Translations under genes and position numbers: made by a program
Part shown: positions 53,259 to 60,734 of the stretch, piece by piece
Layout of the letters: every line of letters begins with the position of its first letter
How positions within the stretch are numbered: the stretch's first letter is position 1
Assembly (NCBI GenBank): GCA_002490725.1
Contig: DKUN01000017.1
Coordinates: 85,612-149,611 of the forward strand
Length of the DNA stretch: 64,000 nucleotides
Source of the DNA: Porphyromonadaceae bacterium UBA7203
GTDB lineage: Bacteria > Bacteroidota > Bacteroidia > Bacteroidales > Muribaculaceae
Reading direction: 5' to 3'
Notes under the pieces: model-generated
Seen by the model: only the letters and a program-made list of their open reading frames with translations
What the model was told of the DNA's origin: nothing
The model's database searches: none

Positions 53259-54593
53259 TCATGCCTGCAGAAGAAGGCGGTTGCGCGACAGGCGGAAGTC
53301 GTCGAACGTGCGGAATATGTCGGCCAGAGCCGCCATGGAGTTACGTGTCTGGGCATCGAAGAGCGAGGCGGAGTTGCCCGTGCCGCCGGCTGAATGGCCC
53401 TGAAGCGAGTCGCTGACGCCGCCGGCTTTTTCAAACAGCTTCATTTCGAGGTTGACCAGTTCGTAGGCGCCCGATGTGGCCGGATTGGTCACCACCTGTT
53501 GCGGCCCCGGAACGCCCGGCTGAGGATTGTAGGGGATAACGCCGTCATAACTGGCCCAGAGATTGCGTACGTCGTCCCACTCGAGCTGGTCGCAGAGCTG
53601 GTCTTCGGGAAACAGAAGCACGCCTTTGGCCGACGTCGACATCATGTTGTCGATTAGCGTGATGAGGCGGTTAACGTGTTTCTGCTGGTCGATTAGCCCC
53701 TCGACAAACGGGTGGATTTCGCCGTCAATGAGCGGATAGAACTTGAGGGCAAATGGGTGGCGCCGCGCAACGCTGCGGCTGAGTTCGACACCCTCGGGAG
53801 TGAGGAAGCGCCCCACCCAGTCGGTTGTGTACTCGAATCGGGTTGTTATCCGCGGCTGGCCGCGACGGGCGCGTTTGCGGTTCAGGGCGGAAATTTCCTC
53901 CTCGCGGTCGGCTGCCACGCTATATAGCGCCGAGGTCAGCGGGTCGTGGCAGCGCAGCCGGGCCGTGGCCTCGAGAGTCCACACCTCGATTACGCGGCAT
54001 CGCCCCTCGCCGGCCGCGGCAAACAGCGACCCGGGGCTGCGGGAGCCGGCCGTGGCGTAGAGGCGTCTGATTTCCTCGGCCCGTCGGCGCGAGCCTCCGG
54101 CAAAGCGCCCTATGGTTTCGGCCACCGACCAGTCGTGGATCATGCCGACCAGCTCGGCGTCGATGCTGCGCGGGTCGTGGATTTCGGAGCAGAAAAAGCG
54201 GTCGGGGGCCACGTTGTCGACCCAAACTCCCGAGCCTTCGGGGCGCTTTTCGCTGACAACCCTTTGCACTGCGCACCCGCTGATAAGAAACTCCTCGAGC
54301 ATGCGCGCGTCGAGTTCGGGCAGGCGGTTGTGGTCGTCGGCATTGTCGGCCTGGTCCTCCCGACTGCGAAAATGGCCTACTATTGTTTTTACAAGCCTGT
54401 GAATCATGTTGTTTGTCAGCGGCACGCGCCCGTTGAGAGAGGCATACTCGCCCTCGGTGAGCCGCGAGCCGTCGGGGGCGGTCATCATGTCGCCCCATTG
54501 CAGGCCGTAGGCAAACCGCTTAAAGCGCTGACGCGCCTCGCGGAAGGGGGCGAGGCGGTCATATGCGCGCGATGCTTCATTGAGAATGTCCAT
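53259..54593 (-). CDS. Phage portal-like protein
   Basis: This 444-residue protein has the order of features of a dsDNA-phage portal. The N-terminal helix-rich wing has RFAYGLQWGDMMTAPDG and GRVPLTNNMIHRLVKTIVGH. The middle beta region includes FEYTTDWVGRFLTPEG. Then comes a long crown/stem helix region, HPFVEGLIDQQKHVNRLITL with IDNMMSTSAKGVLLFPED. Portals form the dodecameric DNA gate of the capsid. It is the last of four minus-strand genes and no terminase gene is adjacent. The call is by pattern recognition and would benefit from structural comparison. Confidence 0.78.
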   Translation of the reverse strand: MDILNEASRAYDRLAPFREARQRFKRFAYGLQWGDMMTAPDGSRLTEGEYASLNGRVPLTNNMIHRLVKTIVGHFRSREDQADNADDHNRLPELDARMLEEFLISGCAVQRVVSEKRPEGSGVWVDNVAPDRFFCSEIHDPRSIDAELVGMIHDWSVAETIGRFAGGSRRRAEEIRRLYATAGSRSPGSLFAAAGEGRCRVIEVWTLEATARLRCHDPLTSALYSVAADREEEISALNRKRARRGQPRITTRFEYTTDWVGRFLTPEGVELSRSVARRHPFALKFYPLIDGEIHPFVEGLIDQQKHVNRLITLIDNMMSTSAKGVLLFPEDQLCDQLEWDDVRNLWASYDGVIPYNPQPGVPGPQQVVTNPATSGAYELVNLEMKLFEKAGGVSDSLQGHSAGGTGNSASLFDAQTRNSMAALADIFRTFDDFRLSRNRLLLQA

Positions 54594-54625
54594 CGTGTAG
54601 AGTTATGTTAGTGAGTTGTTGGATA

Positions 54626-55132
54626 TTAGGTTTTCAATGCAAGGGCTTTGTCGTCGAGGACGTAGCGCTCGGGCCCCGGGTCGACCACGCAGATGGCCGA
54701 AATCAGCGTGCCGGCGGCTCCGCTGACAATGAGGCTGTTGCCGCTCACCGCTGCCACGCCCCGACGGTTGAAGTAGGGGTTGGAGGCAAGATTGAGCAAC
54801 CGGTCCGGGCACCACCCGGGGCTTTCGGGAGCGCCCCAGCCGGCAAATTTCACCCTCAGCACGCGCCTGACCTCGGCCGGAAGGGTCACGCTGACAATGC
54901 CGGGAAGTTCGCCGGCAACTGTGGCCGCATGGGCCATCTCGACGGGCGCCAGCATCTGTTCCGGCCCGTTGTCGAGCAGGTCGAGATACCAGGCGCGCAT
55001 CTCGGCTTCAAGAGCCGTGCTGAAGTCCGGGCCGTCGGCACGAGTGACCACACAGTCGAGCCTCAGGGGCTCGGCCGTGTGGATGGTGCGCCAGAGATTC
55101 AGCATTTCTGTTCTGGTCAGAGTCCGTTTCAT
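54626..55132 (-). CDS. Island structural-type protein of unknown function
   Basis: This 168-residue protein opens MKRTLTRTEMLNLWRTIHTA and ends ERYVLDDKALALKT. It is mixed alpha/beta with no signal peptide or membrane segment. Its place between a capsid-like and a portal-like gene, with a 4-bp overlap (55129-55132) to the former, suggests a virion or connector role. Sequence alone does not show this. It contains a glycine-rich stretch (AAVSGNSLIVSGAAGTLISA) with alternating small residues, as is common in virion beta proteins. Confidence 0.6.
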   Translation of the reverse strand: MKRTLTRTEMLNLWRTIHTAEPLRLDCVVTRADGPDFSTALEAEMRAWYLDLLDNGPEQMLAPVEMAHAATVAGELPGIVSVTLPAEVRRVLRVKFAGWGAPESPGWCPDRLLNLASNPYFNRRGVAAVSGNSLIVSGAAGTLISAICVVDPGPERYVLDDKALALKT

Positions 55133-56316
55133 CCGGCTGCAGTTACGCGAACGTGGGCTTCAGGGTAGCGGAGCACAAGGCAACTCACCTCGGTCAGCAC
55201 TACGGCCTCGGTGTTGCGCTGGCCGCTTCGGCGCAGGTCGAGAGTGGTTGCCGAGAAAGGCACGTGGATGTACTTGGTCAGATACTCCGGGTCGATAATC
55301 AGGCCGTCGTCGGCATGGCCGCAGCTGTCGAGTACTTCGGAGTGAATGACGTAGAGCGTGCCGAATTTCGAGTGCATCTCGGTGAAGTCGAGCCCCCAGC
55401 GGCTCACAACGTCGCCCGGAAGCATCACGCGGTTGTTGCCGTCAAGCAGGCTCAGCTGCTCGATGAGGCCGGTGCCGGCAATCAGAATCTTGCGTGCCGA
55501 GCCGGAATGGCCGGTAAAAGCGGCAGTCATTACCTTGAGCCAGTCGGCGCCCGTCAGCTTGCCTTTAGGATAGACGGCGTCCTTGCCGGCCTGGTTCCAG
55601 ATGCCTCCGGTCAGGAAGATTTCGCTCTTTTTGTCAGGGTCGGTAATGCGCGCCTTGCGGCCAAAAAGAAAGCTGCGCTCCATGCAGAGGCGCATGTCGT
55701 AGACGGCAACCTCCTCCTGGTCGGAAAATGTCCATCCAACCTCCTTGTTGGCCGCGCGCATCAGGGTTGACTGCTCGATCTGGGCCTTGAAAATCTGACA
55801 GTAGTTCTGCTTCTTTTCGGGCAGTGCCTCATATTGCGAGGTTTGCACGTCGAGTTCGGCGGCCGCGCGGCCCATGCGAATGACCTTCATGTTGCTGCCG
55901 ATCAGGCCCGACTCGTCGCTGCCTATGTTTACGGCCTTGAGGCGCGCGGTATTGTCGGCCACGCTGATGACGTAGAGAATCAGAGGCTCGCCGCTTTTGG
56001 TCTTGACATCGGGAAGCATCACGGTTTCCGACGGGTCGAAGGCGCACTGGTCGGTCAGGGTGAGCGACACTATGCTGTCGGCATCATATTCGGCCTCCGA
56101 GGCCGTTGTGGTCGAGGCGGCGCGGGTGGCCACGGCGTAATAGTCGACCGTCATGCTTTTACACTGTCGGGTGGCGGCATATCGGCTCAGCTGGTCGACG
56201 GGTGTGGCCATGGGGCGGAGGCGGGTAATGCGGCTGTCAACGTCGTTGCGCAGCAGTTCGGGGGCGTGTTCGCCAGCAAGGGTGGTGGTCAGAGGTGCTC
56301 CTGTGATTTCGCTCAT
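55129..56316 (-). CDS. Major-capsid-like protein (HK97 fold, SU10/DUF5309-like)
   Basis: This 395-residue protein resembles SU10-type major capsid proteins. The N-terminal arm with ELLRNDVDSRITRLRPMATP is followed by a core with YCQIFKAQIEQSTLMRAANK, an insertion, LTGADWLKVMTAAFTGHSG, and a C-terminal part GTLYVIHSEVLDSCGHADDG, then EYLTKYIHVPFS. It should assemble shells in which DNA or cargo is packed. No separate prohead protease or decoration gene is seen. The distinction between phage, satellite and domesticated capsid cannot be made from this sequence alone. Confidence 0.72.
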   Translation of the reverse strand: MSEITGAPLTTTLAGEHAPELLRNDVDSRITRLRPMATPVDQLSRYAATRQCKSMTVDYYAVATRAASTTTASEAEYDADSIVSLTLTDQCAFDPSETVMLPDVKTKSGEPLILYVISVADNTARLKAVNIGSDESGLIGSNMKVIRMGRAAAELDVQTSQYEALPEKKQNYCQIFKAQIEQSTLMRAANKEVGWTFSDQEEVAVYDMRLCMERSFLFGRKARITDPDKKSEIFLTGGIWNQAGKDAVYPKGKLTGADWLKVMTAAFTGHSGSARKILIAGTGLIEQLSLLDGNNRVMLPGDVVSRWGLDFTEMHSKFGTLYVIHSEVLDSCGHADDGLIIDPEYLTKYIHVPFSATTLDLRRSGQRNTEAVVLTEVSCLVLRYPEAHVRVTAAG

Positions 56317-56397
56317 AGAGATAAAAGTAAAGGTAACGGGTTAATGAAATGATTGGAAATAGGTTGATGGTTTCGGGGAAGTCGGTGGTGTGGGCGA

Positions 56398-56616
56398 CTA
56401 ACAGTCCCAGATTGACCGGCGCGTGGCGCCGAGAATTCTGAAAGCCTCGGGCGTCGGGCCGGGAGTCGGCGTGGCGGCCGGAGCCGTGCCTTCCCACGTG
56501 CCGGGCTCATTCATTCTGGACTCGATCTGTTCGTTCAGGCCGCGGCGATAACCGCGTTCTTCGGCCTCGGCAAGCTGCTGCTCGAGGCTCGGCTCTTGTG
56601 CTTCGGTGTGTTCCAT
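56398..56616 (-). CDS. Small acidic island protein, possible scaffold
   Basis: This 72-residue protein has a charged helical N-terminal half (EPSLEQQLAEAEERGYRRGL), a Pro/Thr-rich linker and the C-terminus ILGATRRSIWDC. It is the first gene of the minus-strand cluster, 82 bp before the capsid-like gene and behind a perfect promoter box. Short helical proteins in front of capsid genes often act as scaffolds, so that role is suggested by position only. No known domain was recognised. Confidence 0.55.
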   Translation of the reverse strand: MEHTEAQEPSLEQQLAEAEERGYRRGLNEQIESRMNEPGTWEGTAPAATPTPGPTPEAFRILGATRRSIWDC

Positions 56617-56652
56617 AAATAAATCTTTGCCTTAAAAAGTTTTTTTACACTG

Positions 56653-56660
56653 CAAAGTTA
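56653..56660 (-). promoter_or_regulatory. TAACTTTG (-7) box of the capsid-portal cluster
   Basis: A perfect -7 box on the minus strand 36 nt before the 72-residue gene. It shows the cluster uses a host-type promoter. The -33 element is not clear. Confidence 0.6.
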
Positions 56661-56744
56661 CGCCCGCCCTGCTGGCGCCGACCGTAGATTTTCGTTTCGT
56701 TCCGGCCCGAAACTGCGGGCAAGTGCGTGATTTATTTTGAAATT

Positions 56745-56780
56745 TCTGCAAAATGGCGTTATTTTGCAGAAAAATAACGC
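56745..56780 (+). promoter_or_regulatory. Two overlapping mutually exclusive hairpins at the M64 peptidase start
   Basis: TCTGCAAAAT (56745-56754) pairs perfectly with ATTTTGCAGA (56761-56770). Alternatively GCGTTATTTT (56756-56765) pairs perfectly with AAAATAACGC (56771-56780). Each stem is 10 bp and the second ends 3 nt before the ATG at 56784. They cannot both form. As DNA they could be regulator sites; as RNA they could switch translation on and off. Confidence 0.7.
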
Positions 56781-56783
56781 TCT

Positions 56784-58115
56784 ATGAAACGATTACTATT
56801 TATTGCATCACTGCTTGTTTCCGCTCTGCCGGCCATGGCCGAAGTTGATTTCGACACCTATTTCAACGACAGCACCCTCTGCGTCGACTATATTTTCGGC
56901 GGTGGTCCGGAGGGCTCACGCATACTGCTCGACTCGCGCTCCAGGTCGGACGGATGGTATGGCAAACGCTTCAACCTCAATCGTCTGCCACTGAAGGGCA
57001 ACGGAACCATAGCCGTTATAGACCCCGCCAATGGCGACACTCTCTATGTCAACTCCTTCTCGTCGCTCTTTCAGGAGTGGATATACACCCCCGAGGCCGC
57101 CACGGTTTCGCGCTCGTTTGAAAACTCCTTTCTCCTGCCTCAGCCCAAAGGCGAGGCCGACATCGTAGTGACCCTGTTCGACAACCGCCAACAGCCCATG
57201 GCCACCCACCGTCACCGCTATCGTCCGGCCGACGAACTCATTGCCCGCCGCGATGCCCGCGGCTACGAGTCGCGCTACGTTCACCGCGGAGGCGACCCAC
57301 GCCGGGCTATCGACGTGGCCATGATATCCGACGGCTACCGCCCCGACGAGGCCGAACTCTTCTTTACCGACGCCAAGCGCATGGCCGACGAAATCCTGTC
57401 ATACGAACCCTTCGCCTCGCGCCGCGACCGCTTTAACTTCCTTGCCGTCATGGTGCCATCAGCCCAGAGCGGGGTCAGCATTCCGCTCGAAAACGTGTGG
57501 AAAGACACAGCCTTCGGCTCTCACTACAGCACCTTTTACTCGGCCCGCTACCTCACCTCGCCCCGCGTCCGCAAAATGCACGAGTCGCTCGCCTCGCTCC
57601 CCTACGAACACGTCATGGTGCTCGTCAACACCGACCGCTACGGCGGCGGAGGCATCTACAACAGCTATCAGATGGCTGCCGCCCACAACAAGCATTCGCT
57701 CCCGGTCACTGTGCATGAATTCGGCCACAGTTTCGGCGGCCTTGCCGACGAATACTTCTATGCCGACGATGAAGACGATGCCTATCCTCTCGACATTGAA
57801 CCCTGGGAGCCGAACATTACCTCGCTCGTTGACTTCCGGTCAAAATGGGTCGACATGCTCGCCGACACTACTCCGGTACCCACCCCCTGGGTAGACCTTG
57901 GCGGCACCCGTCAGGAGCGCATGGAACGCGGAGGCAGCGACGTCGACACCGCCGACTATCCCGCCGTCGGCGTGTTTCAGGGCGCAGGCTACCGCAAATC
58001 GGGCCTCTACCGCCCGGCCGTCACCTGCCGCATGCGCGACAACTACCACCCCACGCTCTGCCCCGTCTGCGAGCGTGCCGTTGCCGACCTCATCGACTTC
58101 TACACCCTTCTCTGA
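56784..58115 (+). CDS. Secreted M64-family zinc metallopeptidase
   Basis: This 443-residue protein has a signal peptide (MKRLLFIASLLVSALPAMA), an N-terminal beta domain typical of M64 proteins (about residues 20-150), and the metzincin-like zinc site HEFGHSFGGLADEYF (about residue 312). IDVAMISDGYRPDEAELFF begins the catalytic domain. M64 was named for a clostridial IgA protease, and gut Bacteroidota members cut host or dietary proteins; the substrate here is unknown. The conserved YGGGGIYNSY segment precedes the zinc site. The start is preceded by the competing hairpins at 56745-56780. Confidence 0.9.
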   Translation: MKRLLFIASLLVSALPAMAEVDFDTYFNDSTLCVDYIFGGGPEGSRILLDSRSRSDGWYGKRFNLNRLPLKGNGTIAVIDPANGDTLYVNSFSSLFQEWIYTPEAATVSRSFENSFLLPQPKGEADIVVTLFDNRQQPMATHRHRYRPADELIARRDARGYESRYVHRGGDPRRAIDVAMISDGYRPDEAELFFTDAKRMADEILSYEPFASRRDRFNFLAVMVPSAQSGVSIPLENVWKDTAFGSHYSTFYSARYLTSPRVRKMHESLASLPYEHVMVLVNTDRYGGGGIYNSYQMAAAHNKHSLPVTVHEFGHSFGGLADEYFYADDEDDAYPLDIEPWEPNITSLVDFRSKWVDMLADTTPVPTPWVDLGGTRQERMERGGSDVDTADYPAVGVFQGAGYRKSGLYRPAVTCRMRDNYHPTLCPVCERAVADLIDFYTLL

Positions 58116-58161
58116 CCCTGTTCTTCATCCGGTTGGCTGTTTTGTCGCGTCGGCCAACGCA

Positions 58162-58199
58162 AAAGCGGAGTGTAGCCGTCGGTGGCTACACTCCGCTTT
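58162..58199. terminator. Bidirectional terminator between M64 and dnaK genes
   Basis: A perfect 16-bp stem (AAAGCGGAGTGTAGCC at 58162-58177 with its complement at 58184-58199, loop GTCGGT), with A residues before and T residues after it. Confidence 0.9.
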
Positions 58200-58223
58200 G
58201 ATATCGGGTCTCGGAAGGCGAAA

Positions 58224-60131
58224 TTACTTCACTTCCTCGAAGTCTACGTCGGTGACATGGTCGTCGCCGCCGGGGTTCTGGCCGGGATTGGGGGCGCCGG
58301 CGCCGGTGTTGGCAGCCTGCTGGGCCTGGGCCTGGGCGTTGAGAATGTCTTGCTGGGCAGCACCGAAGGTGGTTTCAATCTCCTTGATTGCTGCTTCGAT
58401 AGCGGCAACGTCCTGAGCCTTGTGGGCCTCCTTCAGTTTGCCGAGGGCGCCTTCAATGGCGGCTTTCTTGTCGGCGGGAATCTTGTCGCCGAGCTCCTGC
58501 AGCTGCTTTTCGGTCTGGAAGATGATCGAGTCGGCCTTGTTGATGGTGTCGACGCGCTCTTTTTCCTTTGCGTCGGCTGCGGCGTTGGCCTGGGCTTCTT
58601 CTTTCATGCGCTGGATTTCGGCGTCGGTCAGGCCGCTGGAGGCTTCGATGCGGATGCTCTGTTCCTTGCCGGTGGCCTTATCTTTGGCGCTGACGTTGAG
58701 AATGCCGTTGGCGTCGACTTCGAAGGTCACTTCAATCTGCGGAATGCCGCGGGGTGCGGGCGCGATGCCGTCGAGGTGGAACTTGCCGAGCACTTTGTCG
58801 TCCTTGGCCATGGGGCGTTCGCCCTGGAGCACTACGATTTCCACGCTGGGCTGGTTGTCGGCAGCGGTCGAGAATACTTCGCTCTTGCGGGTGGGCACGG
58901 TGGTGTTGGCTTCGATGAGCTTGGTCATTACGCCGCCGAGGGTTTCGATGCCGACGCTCAGGGGCACGACGTCGAGCAGCAGCACGTCTTTAACGTCGCC
59001 AGAGAGCACACCGCCCTGAATTGCAGCGCCGACGGCTACGACTTCATCGGGGTTTACGCCCTTAGAGGGTTCTTTGCCGAAAATTTCTTTTACCTTGGCC
59101 TGGATGGCGGGGATACGGGTCGAGCCGCCGACGAGGATTACTTCGTGGATGTCGGATGCGCTGAGGCCGGCGTCGGCGAGGGCCTTGCGGCAGGGTTCGA
59201 CGGTGGCCTGGATGAGCAGGTCGGAGAGTTGTTCGAACTTGGCGCGGGTCAGGGTCTTTACAAGGTGCTTGGGCAGACCGTTGACGGGCATGATGTAGGG
59301 GAGGTTGATTTCGGTCGAGGTTGAGCTCGAGAGTTCGATTTTGGCCTTTTCGGCAGCTTCCTTGAGGCGCTGCAGTGCCATGGGGTCCATGCGAAGGTCA
59401 ATGCCCTCTTCTTTCTGGAACTCGTCGGCGAGCCAGTCAATGATTACCTGGTCAAAGTCGTCGCCGCCGAGGTGGGTGTCGCCGTTGGTCGACTTCACTT
59501 CAAACACGCCGTCGCCGAGCTCGAGAATCGAGATGTCGAATGTACCGCCGCCGAGGTCAAACACTGCAACCTTCTGGTCCTTGCCGTCCTTGTCGAGGCC
59601 GTAGGCGAGGGCTGCCGCGGTGGGTTCGTTAACGATTCGGCGCACGGTGAGGCCTGCGATTTCTCCGGCTTCCTTGGTGGCCTGACGCTGGGCGTCGTTG
59701 AAATATGCGGGCACGGTGATGACAGCTTCGGTTACGCTCTGGCCCAGGTAGTCTTCGGCTGTTTTCTTCATTTTCTGAAGAATCATAGCTGAGATTTCCT
59801 GAGGCGAGTATTCCTTGCCGTCAATGTCGACGCGGGGTGTGTTGTTTGCGCCGCAAACTACCTTATAGGGCATGCGCTTGATTTCGTTTGCAACGTCCTG
59901 GCAGTTTTCGCCCATGAAGCGCTTGATGGAATAGATTGTGCGCTTGGGGTTAGTGATTGCCTGACGTTTAGCAGGTTCGCCCACCTTGCGTTCGCCGCCG
60001 TCGGTGAAAGCAACGATAGAGGGGGTGGTGTTTCTGCCTTCGCTGTTAGGAATAACAACGGGGTCTTTGCCTTCAAGAACTGCTACGCATGAGTTGGTGG
60101 TACCAAGGTCGATGCCAATGATTTTTCCCAT
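58224..60131 (-). CDS. dnaK: Chaperone DnaK (Hsp70)
   Basis: This 635-residue Hsp70 chaperone is complete: [18 protein letters not shown] at the start, [20 protein letters not shown], the nucleotide-binding [16 protein letters not shown], the substrate-binding domain, and the C-terminal [10 protein letters not shown] (EEVD-like end of bacterial DnaK). No dnaJ or grpE is adjacent. It is monocistronic, with a terminator at 58162-58199. The upstream region shares a sigma-54-like element and 15-bp dyad with groES. Confidence 0.98.
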   Translation of the reverse strand: MGKIIGIDLGTTNSCVAVLEGKDPVVIPNSEGRNTTPSIVAFTDGGERKVGEPAKRQAITNPKRTIYSIKRFMGENCQDVANEIKRMPYKVVCGANNTPRVDIDGKEYSPQEISAMILQKMKKTAEDYLGQSVTEAVITVPAYFNDAQRQATKEAGEIAGLTVRRIVNEPTAAALAYGLDKDGKDQKVAVFDLGGGTFDISILELGDGVFEVKSTNGDTHLGGDDFDQVIIDWLADEFQKEEGIDLRMDPMALQRLKEAAEKAKIELSSSTSTEINLPYIMPVNGLPKHLVKTLTRAKFEQLSDLLIQATVEPCRKALADAGLSASDIHEVILVGGSTRIPAIQAKVKEIFGKEPSKGVNPDEVVAVGAAIQGGVLSGDVKDVLLLDVVPLSVGIETLGGVMTKLIEANTTVPTRKSEVFSTAADNQPSVEIVVLQGERPMAKDDKVLGKFHLDGIAPAPRGIPQIEVTFEVDANGILNVSAKDKATGKEQSIRIEASSGLTDAEIQRMKEEAQANAAADAKEKERVDTINKADSIIFQTEKQLQELGDKIPADKKAAIEGALGKLKEAHKAQDVAAIEAAIKEIETTFGAAQQDILNAQAQAQQAANTGAGAPNPGQNPGGDDHVTDVDFEEVK

Positions 60132-60190
60132 AATTTCGGTTATGTTTAAGTTTGATTATATTGTTAATTCAGATTGTCTGTGCAAGGAAT

Positions 60191-60234
60191 TAACAAATAG
60201 CATGCCAAAAAAGTTGTGTCTGCCAAAATGTCAG
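60191..60234 (-). promoter_or_regulatory. Sigma-54-like element plus 15-bp dyad upstream of dnaK
   Basis: On the minus strand TTGGCATGCTATTTGTTA (60191-60208) has GG and GT separated by 10 nt, close to a -24/-12 promoter (GT instead of GC). Thirteen bp upstream is CTGACATTTTGGCAG (60220-60234), nearly the same dyad as before groES. The dyad overlaps the SemiSWEET stop codon (60231-60233). No TAnnTTTG box is present here. Confidence 0.58.
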
Positions 60235-60506
60235 TGACGACGTTTTTTTGCCATGTCATTCTTTACTTTTATGCCGAAAATTATGACAGAGCAGACTGTG
60301 GTGATGACGTTGGTGATTACCAGCGGCATGTTGTTGAGCATTAAGCCTTGTACGACAAAGAGGACCGAGCCGGCGCCGAGGGCCAGGAATGTCGGCATTG
60401 CAATGCCGTCGGTGTCGCGGGTGCGCATTGTGGTGATTGCCTGTGGCAGGTATCCGCAAATCATGCAGATTGAGGCCAGATAGCCGATGATGAGTGATGC
60501 TGTCAT
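60231..60506 (-). CDS. SemiSWEET/PQ-loop transporter
   Basis: This 91-residue protein has three membrane helices (residues 4-24, 38-58, 62-82). The PQ motif lies at the end of the first (ICGYLPQAITTMRTRDTDGI). SemiSWEETs work as dimers and let sugars move across the inner membrane by facilitated diffusion. The length matches the family. It precedes dnaK by about 100 bp and its stop codon lies inside the dnaK regulatory dyad. The cargo is unknown. Confidence 0.85.
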   Translation of the reverse strand: MTASLIIGYLASICMICGYLPQAITTMRTRDTDGIAMPTFLALGAGSVLFVVQGLMLNNMPLVITNVITTVCSVIIFGIKVKNDMAKKRRH

Positions 60507-60623
60507 TTGTTTTGATGTTTTTTGTCCGGACTCACGCCCGGGAAATAAGTTTGTAAATGTTGTTGTTTATGATTTTATAAGTATATAACTCCTCGCGGAG
60601 TCATAAGGTTTCAGTCATGAGGG

Positions 60624-60661
60624 AAAAAAGGGGGCGCAGCGACATCGCGTCGACACGCCCC
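60624..60661 (-). terminator. Terminator of the PpiD-like gene
   Basis: The outer stem GGGGCG (60631-60636) with CGCCCC (60656-60661) encloses a second stem (CGAC/GTCG) and is followed on the minus strand by six T residues (A-tract 60624-60629). A short hairpin ACTCCTCGCGGAGT lies nearby at about 60587-60600. Confidence 0.82.
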
Positions 60662-60734
60662 TGAGGGATGTTTGGGGAAATATGATGACTTATATTGGCT
60701 GTTGTTGCTACAGTAGTGTCAGTATTCCTGATGC

